The notes: a model not told the origin generated them from the sequence alone. A stretch of 64,000 nt of DNA from Kalmusia sp. IMI 367209 (GCA_027946365.1 JAPEUQ010000001.1:2976001-3040000), one strand, 5' to 3'. Positions 31,180-43,809 are shown, counted from the stretch's first letter. Numbers and translations: made by a program.

Positions 31180-33580
31180 TCAAACAACCTCCAAATCATC
31201 GTCATCCTCGTCCATCGCCGCGATGAGCCCAACATCAAGCGTACCCAAACTCTCACGCCCTGGCTCACGGATCCCTTTCTCAGGGAGCAGTAAACGAGCT
31301 TTTTTTTTTGCGGGACTAGGTTCCCTTGTGCCGCGCATAGAAGAGTTGATTTCTTTTTTGGTTGGTGAGAGGAGGAGGCCGCGTCTGAAGGCGCCGCCCC
31401 AGCCTACTGGGGTACTGGAAGTCGTTGACTTGCCAGAGATGATTCGTTTGCGCTTAGCCGGACCGAGAGAGACATCTTCTGCCCTTCTGTCGAGAAGACC
31501 GAGGACATCACTTGGTTGCTTCTCCGATCCCGATATGAATGAATCGTCCATGGCGCTATTGGCGCGAGACGAAGAAAGTGTGTTGTCCGTTTTGCGCCGC
31601 ATATATTCGCCACCTGTTGTTGTGCCCCCCATTTCGCCCAATTTCTTTGCAAGCTCCCGCTCCTTCTCCTTCTCGGCAAGCTGCTTCCGATGTCTCTCGG
31701 CTCGGTCCGTGACATGGTAGGGCTGCTCGTCTCTGTCTAGTAGTCGCGCTGCACTACCGGCGCCCGGCGTGATGTACATCGTTTCATGGAGGTAGCTGTC
31801 GTGATATCTTCCTTCCCTCTTCAGCTCCTCAGCCTTCAAACCTCTGCCTCTGCCTGCGCCAGCGAACATACCACCTCTGCCTGTCCCACCTGGTCCTTTG
31901 CCGAAGCCGCCCATAGTGTTGACCTCCATACGGCCTCGCTTGCTCTTCTCGACCTGCAGCTCAATATGGAAGTCGCAATATTCAGTCTTGCGCCCATCGA
32001 TCCATTGCGCACATTCTTTTCCATCCTTCTTCGTAGCATGACAAAAGTCTAGATCGCGAGCGACGCCGATCTCAAGCACTGTATCATCAGAGCTACTAAG
32101 TCTGAGGTGAAATTTACCCGTACCGCGGTCTCGGTCCGGCATGATGTCGGGGTTATGGATAGCAATAAGCGTTCCAGGAGTGAGTTTCCAGAATTGCGAG
32201 AATCCAGTGTCAAAGAGGAATAATTTCAATTCCCACTTAAGGTCCGTTAGAGTTATAATCATGAACTTGTTTGTCTGGCTCGCATCCATCTCTTGAGTGC
32301 CTGCCGATCGCTCTCGAACTGCGTTTTTAGGCGTCATGGGTGACGTCTTAGATGCTATCACTCCCATGACCACGTAATCATTTTCTACGTCCGGCGGATC
32401 GAAGTCTGGAGCTTTGACAGTTTTCAAAAGCTGGGGTATCGTGACAATAGTTTTCCCTTCTAAAGTACGAGCAACAACATTGTGCTGCATGTCTCGAGAC
32501 TTCAAATGTAGGCCAGAAAAAGATTCGAAGCTGGGCGCATCTATACTATCGTCTCGTGCGGCGATCTCAGCATACTTGGATACTGTAGCTGTAGTTCGGA
32601 AGCCTCTTGAGGAAGATTTTGAAGCCGCAGATGGTGTTCGGGAAGCGTCCGATCTTCCGGATAGGTTGGAGCCTGGTCTGGGAGTCGCAGTATCCCGTAG
32701 GTTGCTGATAGAGCGACTTTGCGCCCTATCCAGATTTTCCACCTCTGGAGCCGCGTCTCTTGAGCCTCTTGTCCCTGACCTCAACGAGGAAGTTGCTCGA
32801 GATGTCGGGCGGTCCTTCAATCCCTCAATGTTTTGTAGTCCAAACCCGGTACTTCTGCTCTTCTCGATCCTGGCCTGCTTTTCTTCACGCTCCTTCTCCT
32901 TATTCCTACTCTCCGCTATCCGCTCGCTAAACGACTTGATCTTTGGTGCTTCCGCTCCTTGTGATGAATTCATCCGTGAAGGAATTCCCGCCGTACTCCT
33001 GCTAGAGTAGCTAGCCGCCCGCTTGAGACTAACATCCTTCGCGCGAAGGCCTTTATCGATGCCTAAAAGTACCCTCGCCGGGCTTTTCTGCTCCTCCGGG
33101 TCCCGTCTATTCCTCACAGGCGATACCGGAACCTGCACGTCAGACCGCGGTCTAGGAAGTTCAGGTCTCCTTGAACTCGCTGCCGTGCCTGGTCGCGAAG
33201 ATGTGCTCGTGCTATCTGTCCCCTCCTCCTCTGCCTTTTTCGCCTTCTGTAGCTTCTTCAGCTTCAACCGGGCCTCGATCGCCTGAAGTTTCAGCTGCAG
33301 TGTTTCCTCGTCCTCCTCCTCATCATCATTATCATCGATCGGCGGCTGTCCGCTCGACAAAGGGCGGCGTTTACTGGGTGAGGGCGACACAGAGTTGCGC
33401 TCGCGCTGGCGCTCGTACTTCTTGCGAGCGGAGGGCGACAACAACACGGTCTCGTGCGGCGATTTCGGCGGCCAATTTGGTGCATTCTTCGGTACTGCTG
33501 CTTGATTAGTTCATGTGCACTCGTGAATGCGCAACGTGTGTATACTGACCCCTCGACTTGGGGCTCTCTCTCACGATCAT
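31180..33580 (-). CDS. MCM10: Mcm10 DNA replication factor (2 exons)
   Basis: A small first exon (33580-33550, MIVRESPKSR) and a 55-nt intron (33495-33549) precede the main exon 33494-31180; total 781 aa. The N-terminal 350 residues are disordered with acidic and coiled-coil stretches (about residues 65-100). An OB-fold (about 380-485, MIITLTDLKWELKLFLFDTGF...GTLIAIHNPDIM) is followed by the Mcm10 zinc motif C-x9-C-x11-C-x2-H at about 495-520. Further basic regions follow, and the C-terminus ends in an acidic DEDDDDLEVV. Mcm10 activates the CMG helicase and recruits Pol alpha. It is head-to-head with the RNase H2B gene across a 370-bp promoter holding two MluI cell-cycle boxes. Confidence 0.93.
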
Positions 33581-33794
33581 GACGGCGGAGTGTGCACGCG
33601 AAACCCGCGATGCAGCTTGCCCATATCCGACGCCCAGACCCCGCGCATGTGCAGCTAAATCGAAGCTACAAGCAAACAAGCGGGTGAGGCGCGGTAGAGG
33701 CTATTCACTTGTTGTGTTCGGCTCGGCTGTGCTGTCCGGCGTCCGATTAAGGTTGGACATGGCAATCTGAAACGAGCCAGGATGACGCGCACCG

Positions 33795-33823
33795 ACGCGT
33801 TCAGATTCGCGGAGCAAACGCGT
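33795..33823. promoter_or_regulatory. Two MluI cell-cycle boxes (ACGCGT) in the MCM10/RNase H2B divergent promoter
   Basis: ACGCGT at 33795-33800 and again at 33818-33823, with an ACGCGC variant near 33784. ACGCGT is the MBF (Mbp1/Swi6) site that drives G1/S transcription of replication genes in fungi. Its position between two DNA-replication/repair genes fits that role. Sequence match only. Confidence 0.6.
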
Positions 33824-33950
33824 CGCCCCAATCTAATTCCTCAAGTTGACAATCGCATAACGCGCATTGCATCGTAGCCTTTTCGAATACACTTCGACTG
33901 TATACTTACGACTGCTTTACACAATTCTCTAATAATCAAACTACTTTACA

Positions 33951-35317
33951 ATGGCGCGCACACGATCCAAACCAAAACCCGCAAAAGAAACTACTCCTGA
34001 CCCTCCAATCTCGACCGCGAAACCCCTGCCACCCAGTACCACGAACCCCCCAAAGCTCTTCGTCCTCCCCAGAGACACATCCTCAGACTCGCGCATAGTA
34101 ACACTTGACAATCCTGCCAACGGAATACCATCAAGATACTACTTCTGTCCCAACAAAGGGTTCTACGAATTCACGCGCATCGCAACGCCAAAGAAAGACT
34201 GCAGGAGCTGGTTGATCACACCAAACATCCCCCGCGATGAAGCCCAAGACACCAAAGATGAGGAGACATCCTCTTCAAAACGAGATAATGACGATCTGAG
34301 TATCGCAAGCGGCTACCTCACCAACAAAGCCGACCTCTTCCTCGCAACCCCCTTCGACACCCTCTTCCTCCTCCTCCCGGCCCTCGCTCCAAAATCTTTA
34401 GCAGAGAAGCAGCACTTCCTTGCGTTTGAAGACCACCTCGATGCCCTCTCCTCCACGGGGCGGCAATGGAAGGTCATACTTGCACAATACCCTAGCTTAA
34501 AAGACAAGCTCGAGAAACGCATGGCGGCTGTCTGCGACACCGTAACCGCAGGCGACGAGACAATGTACCGCTTGTCTCAAGAAAAACTAATCGGGATACT
34601 GGTCCAGAAAGCACAGCGTATGTGCGCAAACGGTCTTCCGCCATCCATGGAAGACCGATTCATCAAGCCCGCGCTCGAAGTTCCCGTCATGAGCATCCGG
34701 CGCGAGGAGTCCAACCTCAGCGTCGTATCTTCGACTTCTACGCCTGAGGTTTCAGAGTCCCAAACCACAACATCAACATCAACAACGACGACCTTAACGC
34801 AGACCGAATCCACACTCGCCACAAGTACACCACTAGACTCGCAAACCAGCCTGTCCACAACCGCCACCTCTATATCAACAGAGGAAATAGCACCCACACC
34901 CCCTCCAAACACCCCCCAGAGATACCCACCCTCCTCCGCCTCCGCACATCCCTCACATACCTCGGCCACTCATACCTGCCGCCGCCCCTCCTCTCCCTCC
35001 TCACCACCGCCCTCACAACGCCCTCGTCCTCCTCGCCACCTTCTCTCCCCGACTTCGCACCTCTAACAGCACATCTCGCTACGCTTGCCAAACTGCGCGC
35101 CGAAGCGCTCGCGTTGCGCTCCATATCCGACAATATAAGCCGCAAACGAGGGTACGTCGAGGACGACGAGAAGGCTGCGGAGCGGGAAGAAAAGAAGAGG
35201 AAAAAGGAGGAGGAAGACAAGAGGAAAAAAGGGGAAAGCAGGGCGGCGAAGCAGTTGAAGAAGGTGGATGTTAGTGGAATGAAAAAGCTAAGTTCGTTCT
35301 TCACTAAGAAGGCGTGA
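33951..35317 (+). CDS. Ribonuclease H2 subunit B (one-base break at 34912-34917)
   Basis: The first frame from ATG 33951 carries the RNase H2B core: FVLPRDTSSDSRIVTLDNPANG, RYYFCPNKGFYEFTRI, DLFLATPFDTLFLLLPAL, FEDHLDALSS and a helical region to residue about 320. A run of six C (34912-34917) shifts the frame. The next frame reads IPTLLRLRTSLTYLG and ends with a lysine-rich coil and VDVSGMKKLSSFFTKKA, the expected C-terminus with a PIP-box-like KLSSFF motif for PCNA binding. One added base gives 1368 nt (455 aa). RNase H2 removes ribonucleotides and RNA-DNA hybrids from genomic DNA; subunit B is structural. It shares its promoter with MCM10. Confidence 0.88.
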
Positions 35318-36362
35318 TTAATGAGTTGGGGAAAACCGGGGTCATGCAGTACGGAATAGGTTATTTGATGCGGGTTCTCCGGTGGGTCATGGGAAGGCGT
35401 TGAAAGTGAATGAGTTTGAGGTTCTAGATGTAAGGTTGGAGATTAGGGTGTCACGGTCATATACCACCACATCACGAGCAGTTGTCAATACCAGCTCCTT
35501 CTTTATTGATTTGTATTGATTGCTTGACAATTCAATGATATGCCAGCCAGGCTAGCTACTTACCCGCATATCACCAGCACGCACACTACCAGGTTCCATG
35601 CGCATCGCACCAAGCCAAACGCAGCCCTGGTGCACAAGCAAGCCCCAGATACCCTAGGAGGCATATCGCAGTTCTAGACACAGACGAGCTGCATCCGAAG
35701 CGCAAACGCGAACGCGAGAGGGTATCCGAGAGCAGAGCAAGGGAACCCAGCCCGCCGACAAGAGTACAGTGGATATCCGTACAAAGCCGCTAAATAAAAT
35801 AGTCACGTATCCTTGTGGCAGCAAAATCACATGACCTCCAAGCGATATCGAATAGCCATCAGCTAATAACGGTAAATAGGCCGCAATCATCGGAGATGAT
35901 CGCGCCTAAAACCGTGATTAGATAGTCGCAGAAAAAGTATCCGTAAAACAGTGTAAGACGCGTCCTTCGCACAAATAAAAGGGTATCCAGCAAGCGCCTC
36001 TCGTTACATTAAAAGCTGTAGTCACCCAGATCGATGGTTTATGCGGTCGTAATCGTGATGAGATGCCAAAGGAACGCCAGGGAGAATGCAAGATGTTGGT
36101 GAAACAAGCACCCAGAAAAGTGGAACTTTCTAAGCCAATTGCAACACACAAGCACTGCATCAGCGGTCTATGCCGCGTCAGAAGCTGTCAAGAGACATTG
36201 CTGGAGAGGAGTGCTCACTCCGCGCCCGCTTATCAGCGGAATTCTCAAGCGGCGGACCACTGCGCTTTGTGCCAGCGCGGGCAGAGCTAGTGGATCGAGA
36301 AGAAGACTTAACTCGGCCCCATGATTCAAACGATATTTCTGACTACGTTTAGCTGGCATCTT
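35318..36362. other. Intergenic, no gene seen
   Basis: One-kilobase spacer between the convergent RNase H2B gene and the 36363-37542 gene. Open frames are short and lack conserved features. Confidence 0.55.
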
Positions 36363-37542
36363 TTAGAAAGGAAGGTTGTGCTTACGTCGCTTGACGGTCT
36401 TGGTCGGAGGTGGCGTGGTCTCCTGCGTCGTGGACGCCGAGACGTCCAGGCCGTAGCGTGTCTTGCGGCTGGGAGTGGAGATTGGAAGCTCAATATCAGT
36501 AGGGGCTTCCTCGTCGTCGTCTTCGCCATTCTCGCGCTTGAGACGCTCAATTTCCTCCTTGAAGAGAAGCTTAGGTTTGATAGCAGAACGCGTGAGACGG
36601 CGAGAGCCGTGCGGATCTGCCTTGCGATAAACTTCATCTTCAGAAGATCGTCCAGCATCCGGATCATTGGAGGACGGAACATCGTCAAACTGACGGAAGA
36701 TGGTCTTGCCGCGACTACAAACATTAGCGATAGTCGTTTTCAGAATACAGAAGTACTCACTGAGTGTAAACAATGCCCTCATCGCGAGCAGCCGCCTCGA
36801 AAATCTTGACAGTCTTTTCATCCATTTTGCGCGGTTTCTTTGGAGTCGCCTTCGCTTTTCCTTTGCCCCTACGCGAAACGAACGGATTGTTTTCCTCGTC
36901 CTCACGGTCTGGAACGCGCTCCTTCGAATCGACGTACACGCCAATCTTGTCGCTACCGGCGCCCATATGCTCGTCGAAACTATCCAAATCGAGCGCACTC
37001 TTCATACTCTTTCGGGACTTGCTCGGGGTGGGCATAGCGTCGTCAACAGTAGACGGGCGGTTCACGAACAGAACACGTGCAGTAGAGCGCAGAGAGTCCT
37101 CACTGTGAAGAGCGCGTTTTCGGGGCGTTTTGGCTGGTGTAGGGAGCATTCCGTGGGGCGCCAGGGTAGACAAGAGGCGGCGCGCGGGCGTTGGGGCGAA
37201 GTGATCAGAGTCAGAGTCAAGCAGGCCAGACTCGTGGTGGGCGCGGCGCGTTGAGCGAGGAGAACGGAGCTTGGCGGGAGAAATAGGTGACGAGGGTGGT
37301 GAAAGCGTGAGGTGCGTGGTGCGGTTTGCCGATTTCTGCCTAGAGTTTATGGGAGTGACGTCGCGCGTGGTGCGAGCGCGCGTAGGTGAAGTCGTTTGGT
37401 CCAGGTGGGAGTGAACGTTGTGCTGCTTGGCTACTCGACTCGACCGGCGCGGTGAGAAGGGTTCGTAGTTGTCGTACTTGGGACCATGGAGCGGCGCCGG
37501 CGGCGTGCGCACTCGGCGCGGAGGAGACGGGGTGCGCTCCAT
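36363..37542 (-). CDS. Disordered nuclear protein, possible cell-cycle/chromatin role (2 exons)
   Basis: Exons 37542-36761 and 36714-36363 with a 46-nt intron (GTGAGT donor, GCTAATG branch, T-rich acceptor) give 377 aa. The protein is rich in Pro, Ser, Arg and SP/TP motifs (MERTPSPPRRVRTPP, TPAKTPRKR, TPSKSRKS), which are potential CDK sites. Short conserved-looking islands are NPFVSRRGKGKAKATPKKPRK, cut into pieces by basic residues, and RGKTIFRQFDDV followed by KPKLLFKEEIERLKREN. It ends with the basic VKRRKHNLPF. I do not recognise a named family. Its head-to-head arrangement with DUO1 across 448 bp suggests a shared mitotic or nuclear context. Confidence in the gene model is high, in the function low. 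Confidence 0.8.
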
Positions 37543-37990
37543 CTCGAGCGTGCGCTTTGAGGTTGCTGTCCGGTAGCAGTTCCGGTGTCGTGGGTGGTGG
37601 AAGGATATCCAAGAATACTAGTCCAAAATCAAAACACAGTCGAGGTCGAGGTCGAGTCGGCGCAGTCGGAGTCGACGGTAACCGCAGGCAGGACCAATTG
37701 GATTATGTGATAGTTGGGAGGGACCGTGTCATGCGATGTGTGAGTACAGGTTGGAGATGGGGCGGGAGGCACGGTGAAGTGGAGATCGGCTCGTCGATTC
37801 GGTGAAGGAGCGAGGAGGTTGGGTTTCCAGCCATCATGCCTTGGCAGGGCTGGCGCAAGGGCCACTACGACAACAAACAGCCCCCGCCATCAAACACATC
37901 AAACACGCCAACACAGGGTTCCACATGTCAAACATCGAACCATAACGGCCATCAAGGGTAGCAAATCGTCTCAATTTGTTCTATCGGGCA

Positions 37991-38754
37991 ATGGAGGACC
38001 CAAAAGTCGATGCCCTGAACCTTTCAGATTCAGACTCCGACGCGCTATTCGATACCCCCGCCGCGTCCAAAAACAGAACGAAATCGCGGGATGGTACAAA
38101 CGACACCGGCAAGACGCGTATCAAAGAGTCGCACTATTCAACCGAAGAGGCCCGCGAGGCGGCGCTACGGAAGGAGCTAGAAAGCGTACGCAATGTGAAC
38201 AAAGTCATCGAGGGCGTCGTAGAGAGCCTACAAAAGGCCAAGAACAACATGGATGTATGCATATCCTTTGTGTTTGCTTAGGGGGATACGGAACGCTGAC
38301 TTCTGAGTAGACTGTATCGCGCACTGTCAACAACGCGTCAACGCTCCTGCAGACATGGACGCGCATTCTCTCGCAGACAGAACATAACCAGCGCCTCATA
38401 TTAAACCCGCAATGGCAAGGTGCGACCCAGGACCTCGTCGACATACAAGAAGAGGAGGTACAGCGCCAGCAGGCTGCTGAACGTCGGGCAGCTGAGGAAC
38501 AAGCAAGACGGGAAGCCGCAGCGCGGAAAGCTGAGGAGGACCGCAGAAAGGCGGACGCTCCGACGAAGCCTGGGGTTCGCGGACGAGGACGCGGAGCAAC
38601 GAGATCAAGAGGTGCATCCACATCAAGTACTGGCTATGTTGGTGTGGGTGGGCAGACAGGGCGAGGCGGCCTCAATCGTAGCAATTCCACCAGCAATCGA
38701 GCTGGAAGCGGTATTGGGCGTGGTCTGCGTGGGAGGGGTAGGGGTCTAGGTTAG
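37991..38754 (+). CDS. DUO1: DASH complex subunit Duo1 (2 exons)
   Basis: Exons 37991-38254 and 38311-38754 with a 56-nt intron give 235 aa. The start ATG 37991 begins MEDPKVDALNLSDSDSD, an acidic N-terminus. The Duo1 core helix starts at about residue 58 (REAALRKELESVRNVNKVIEGVVESLQKAKNNMD) and continues across the splice as TVSRTVNNASTLLQTWTRILSQTEHNQRLILNP. After it come an alanine/arginine coiled coil (AAERRAAEEQARREAAARKAEE) and an RG/GR-rich basic tail. The DASH/Dam1 ring couples kinetochores to microtubule plus ends. The RG-rich C-terminus is longer than in budding yeast. Confidence 0.9.
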
Positions 38755-38822
38755 AACAAGTCCAGGTGGAAGAAAGGTAAATGCATGAATTTTGATACCC
38801 AAAGCCGGTTATTGCGCCATAT

Positions 38823-41097
38823 TCATACAAGTAGGATTTCTTGCTCACGTTTTGTGATGTCATCCATCTTCCATAAAGCCTCTGCGACGCGAGCCACGGC
38901 TACCCGCTCACAAAGACCGCGACTTCGGTCTGTCCAGCGAACAACAAGACAAATATAGGAGTGGGCACCTGTGCATGGCTTGCTTGAGAAGTAATACGCA
39001 TCGTGCGAGTATACCCACGACAAGAGAAGAATGAAAGATACAGCCGGATCAGAAACATCACTCATAGTGGCCCCAAATACAATCCCTCCTTTTTTTGAAC
39101 CGACATCCTCTTTTGCAGACGCGCTTCCCCAAGAATAATCTGTAGCTATTGCGAAATTGTGCTCCTTGTGCAGCATTTCAAGTAGAGGACAATAAGGAGT
39201 CTTGGTCATGTTAGGTTGCTTATGATCATTGCGATCAAGCACCTGAAAATGGAACTCAGCCGCATCGACTACAATGGCAGTCATCTTTACAGCGATCGTG
39301 GGTCCAGCTGGCCAAATTTTGACTGTTGCGAGCGGGGTATACCGCATACCTGAGGTATTCGCCCATGATATCAGATCTAGAAGTTGGGATGCAACTCAGT
39401 AACCATGGAATAGAGGATACAGGACTCAGAGACTAGACTGTAGAACTCCTCGAAACACATACCGGATATATTTGGCCAAACGACTCTTGAGCCTTCCCAA
39501 CCGATCCAAGTCCAGCTAGGAACATCATAGGGCACCCCTGCTGCGTGTAATCGTCGACCTACCTGGTCTTCGCACACCCAGCCCAGCGCAAGCACCAAAT
39601 CGTCTTCAGGCATGCCCAAGCGCATGTTACCGATCTTTTTCGCCTCTAGCATTGATGATATCCCTAAAAACGCACGAAGCATGTCGGCTTTGTAAGTTAA
39701 CTGTCGACCCGTGTAGAGCCAGACCAGGTGACAATACCACGGGAAACTACCAATGTTGCCGTTCATCGGTTTTATGTAAGTTTTCAGTGGGTTTCCGGCA
39801 TTCTCTAGAGAATTCAAAGCTTGAGCCAAGAACGTAGCCGAACCATTTGCATCGGTCCGAGAGTCAGACGGACATGACAAGACAGCCCCAAAGTCCGAAA
39901 GAATCAAACATCGCTTTGATAGCATAAACTCTTGAAATGTCCAAGCCCGCGATGCATACTTCGTTGTCCAAAACCAGAAGTGCAATCTAGGCGGGCTCAA
40001 GACCAGTCGAATCCCATCTGACTCGTCCTAGATTTCGAGTCACATGTCAGTAAAGAGAGGTAAGATAAGTAAAGTGTATCACCGAGAAGATACAAAATCA
40101 TCGTAATAACTCGTAAGGGGTACCATACCGAGACTTTTGGTGGTCGGCTATCAGGCCGAACTCCTGGTAGTGAATCTTGCGCACTGCTTGTGCTAGCAGC
40201 GACTATAGTTAGCAGAGCTCTTGAGTATATGATATCCATTTGGTCGATATAGAATGCGGTATTCTCTGCGTCATTTTGAATTATGCAGAGGGCATCTACC
40301 CAAAGATAACGCTCTCCTAATTGCTTCACTAACTCGATTGCGTCTTGAATTGTATTAGGAAGAGTGATCGTATCGAGACTTTGAGGTTCTCGAAGCCGTT
40401 TGTAGTTTTCTTTGGTCAAGTGGAAGAATTCACACTGTCCCCAAACGTAGCTCAGGGCTACATATGGCCCAGAGGAATCCCTTTTGACGATTCGATTTTC
40501 GACAATGTCGATGAGTAGGAGCTTGATTGCGCTCTGCACATCACAGCGACGGCCGCACCCCATATCGAGGCTATGGGATGTCGCATCTTTGGCCTCGCAG
40601 CATTCAGAAATAAAGTCTCGGATCCAATGAGGGTTGATCAGTGAGCCATCTCCATTACGATACTCGAATCTGACTCTTGACGCTTCTGGCGAAAACCAAT
40701 TCGGCAAGCGGTCAACAGGATCGCTCTTGGACTTATTGGTATTGACTAGGCATGAGAAAAGCTGCTGGCCGTTGCAAATGACAGAGACCCAATCCTGAGA
40801 GGATGACATTGTTTCAAGCGCACACTGTACCTGAGTTGGGCAAAGATTTGGCTGTCCGAAAATACGATTCCCCTGGATGTAAGAGGCGAGGAAACGACAT
40901 AGCGGACAATCTGCACGCTTCAACAATTGCTTGAGCGATCCAAACTGTGTGATGCGGCGAGATGATGCGTTTCCAAAAAGGCCGCCGACCGGGAATGGGG
41001 AGAAATGCCTCCGACAGTAGTGGCATGGGCTTCTCAGGGAGCTTGTTGGCCTTTCACTCTTTCTTAACTCGAGCCATTCTCTGAAAGTTCCCTTCAT
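38823..41097 (-). CDS. HET-domain (heterokaryon incompatibility) protein (3 exons)
   Basis: Exons 41097-40129, 40027-39421 and 39376-38823 (introns of 101 and 44 nt) give 709 aa, with all phases consistent. The N-terminal 80 residues carry Cys pairs (CHYCRRHF, CPLCRFLA). The HET domain begins at about residue 211: YVALSYVWGQ, LPNTIQDAIELVKQLGERYLWVDALCI, QMDIIYSRALLTIVAAS, and SRAWTFQEFMLSKRCLIL after intron 1. Exon 2 ends in a segment typical of long HET proteins (DVPSWTWIGWEG), and exon 3 encodes an uncharacterised C-terminal domain. HET proteins trigger cell death after fusion of unlike strains. No NACHT or repeat domain is attached. It stands alone, without a recognisable partner gene beside it. 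Confidence 0.88.
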
Positions 41098-42145
41098 AGC
41101 CAGAGGCTAATGGAAGATATATCTCTTTCAATGTGACCGAAATATCTCTCCTTGGCTCCCTTCCACCAGCTTTGGATACTCGGTATTGTTGATAGGATTT
41201 ACGTCTAATGCGGATTTCTTGAGGGCGATTTTGAAACATTCGCTTCTTATTGCGTACGGGGTCAGTCTGGGTTTTAAGTTCATCTCAACCTGGTCAGGCA
41301 GCTGCGGGGAAAGCCAGCCCCAGGTTTTACAAAGCCTGTGGGAATGGACAAGGCTCGTGTGCATAGCCGTAGTCCAATGATTTGCCTATGATTGGGCTTC
41401 TCGATGATGGCGTTGCAGCAGGGTCGAGCTTTCATTGGAGATATACGATGTTTTTGCTTCTATGCATGGTGGCTGTGCATGCAAGGGCAACGAAACAAAT
41501 CGTGTCGCGGTAGTGTCTGGCCACGTAAATGGGAGCGCGACGATGGTCGAGAAGCGAGAAGCTGTTGTGGTCAAAGGAACTGTCTTCAAGAACAGTGTCA
41601 AAGAAAGTACCTATATGGCGACTGTCCCGATCTGGTCGAGAGACGCAGCGTTGATTGCAGCTGGTATTTATTCTACTAAAAGCATTGATTTAAATATTTC
41701 AAATTTCATGGCGATTATAATTTAGAGGAAAAACCAAGTTCAATGATTCGTGATGGTAGGAAACATGTCTTCTTGTTGTATTCACCTCTGGTACCTTCCG
41801 ACCGTTGCGCCGGATCGAGTTCCTAAACGGGAAAGCTTCCAACCCCACCTTAGCTCCCCCGCTATTTTGCAGACCGAGCCGCATAAGGTCAGGACACACT
41901 CTCGTATGAGTTTGTCCGCCTATATTAAAGCTCGCCGCTGGCCTGATTGCTCCGTTTCTTTCACTCTTTCGTTCTTGGCTTTCAGTTTCATGACGTCTTG
42001 CCTGCCGCTCTGTTCCCACGCGTATTGACTACGCGTATGCACTACCCTTACGGCCCGGGCCAACAATAACTAGACAGAGTCGGACACGTATTCACACAGG
42101 CTCCGAAGACATTTCTAGATCCTACGCTTTCTCCACGACGTCACC
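41098..42145. other. Divergent intergenic region between HET gene and galactokinase
   Basis: About 1 kb. A plus-strand frame at 41435-41725 (96 codons) has fair amino-acid composition but no recognisable features, and I do not call it. No GAL-type palindromes were noticed. Confidence 0.5.
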
Positions 42146-43809
42146 ATGGAGGTTCCAACTGCCACGTCATTGCGTGACATCTACCCTGAGGACGCGGTTC
42201 CAGTCCAGACGAAGCGATGGGAGAGGATACTAGCCAAATTCAAGGAGACGTATGGTAGGCAAGCAGAGTTCGTAGCTCGGAGTCCAGGTCGGGTGAACAT
42301 CATTGGCGAGGTAGGCTCACTAGTAAAGCATTGGCAGTCACGGTATTAACAACAGCTAGCATATCGACTATTCTCTTTACGAAGTACTACCTATGGCCAT
42401 TACTGCCGACTTTGTCATGGCGGTAGCCGTTCGACCCTCCGACGAGAAGCCTCGAGTGCGTATCGCAAACGTGCAATCGGACAAGTTTCCATCTCGCGAA
42501 TTCGAGATCCCAACCGAAGGTGACATTCCCATCGATGCTTCTGAGCATGAGTGGACCAACTACTTCAAGTCCGGTCTCCGCGGAGTATCAGAATTGCTTG
42601 AGAAGAAGCAGGGCAAGCATTTTGTCTCGGTTGGGATGGACGTCATGTGTGACGGCACGGTTCCGAGTGGTGGTGGGCTCTCGAGCTCAGCATCATTCAC
42701 GTGCACAACCGCATTGGCTGTATTGACTGCCAATGGAGAAACCAAAGTTGACAAGAAGGAGCTCTGTGAGCTCGCCATTGTTTCAGAGCGTTCCGTGGGC
42801 GTGAACTCTGGCGGGTAAGTTTCAAGTACCTATGTCCCTAGCTCCGGCAATTTGCTAACGGAAGAACAGAATGGACCAAGCAGCCTCAGTCTTCTCACTC
42901 CGCGGTTCCGCTCTTTATGTCACATTTAAACCGGCTCTTGATTTCACGACCATTGAATTCCCACACACTGATCCCGAACTCACATTCGTCACAGCTCAGA
43001 GCTTCGTAGCGGCAGACAAGCACGTCACGGCACCTGTGTGCTACAACTTGCGCGTAGTTGAATGCACACTAGCAGCCGTTTTCCTAGCCAAAGTGTTTCA
43101 ACTGAAGAAGGATTTGCCTCAGGATGCATCGCCATTGGGGGTCAGCTTGCGAGGCTTCCACGACACATACTTTGAAGAGAAGCAGGGCGTTGCAGACAAC
43201 ACAAAGAGTTCCGTCGCTGAATTTGAGGATCAACTCAAAAAGCTTATCCAGCTAGCAGAAGACTATCTCCCACAGGAAGAAGGGTACTCACGAAGTGACA
43301 TTTGTGGACTACTTGGTGTATCAGAAGAAGACCTCAACCAGCGCTACATGTCGAAATTCCCCGTCCGTGCGGAAAAATTCAAGCTACGACAACGTGCCCT
43401 GCATGTATTTAGAGAGGCGCTTCGAGTCATAAAATTCCGACAACTGTTGTCTTCGCCACCAGCGGACGGCAAGGATCTAATCAAGTCTCTTGGTGACTTG
43501 ATGAACGAAACTCAAACCTCCTGCCGAGATATTTACGACTGCAGCTGTCCAGAACTCGATGAACTGTGTGATCTTGCACGTAGCGCTGGTGCCGCCGGCA
43601 GCAGATTGACCGGAGCTGGGTGGGGAGGATGCAGTGTACACCTTGTTCCCAAGGATAAGGTTGATGCTGTGAAACAAGCTTGGGAAGAGAAGTACTACCG
43701 GAAGAAGTTCCCCGATATCACGGAAGAGAAGCTAGAAGAAGCCGTCGTCGTCAGCAAACCTGGAAGCGGCAGCATGGTCCTGAGGGTGGTTGGAGAAAGC
43801 ATTGCTTGA
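42146..43809 (+). CDS. GAL1: Galactokinase (3 exons)
   Basis: Exons 42146-42310, 42360-42814 and 42870-43809 (introns of 49 and 55 nt) give 519 aa. The galactokinase signature GRVNIIGE-HIDYSLYEVLPMAI is assembled across intron 1. The GHMP ATP-binding motif GTVPSGGGLSSSASF is at about residue 155. NSGG-MDQAAS, which includes the catalytic Asp, is rebuilt across intron 2. GSRLTGAGWGGC lies near the C-terminus. The enzyme phosphorylates galactose at C1, the first committed Leloir step, in the cytosol. No other GAL gene lies nearby, as is usual in filamentous fungi. Confidence 0.95.

Noticed and set aside
41435..41725. 96-codon plus-strand frame upstream of galactokinase
   Set aside because: No recognisable feature or splice context; could be a small orphan gene but not supportable.
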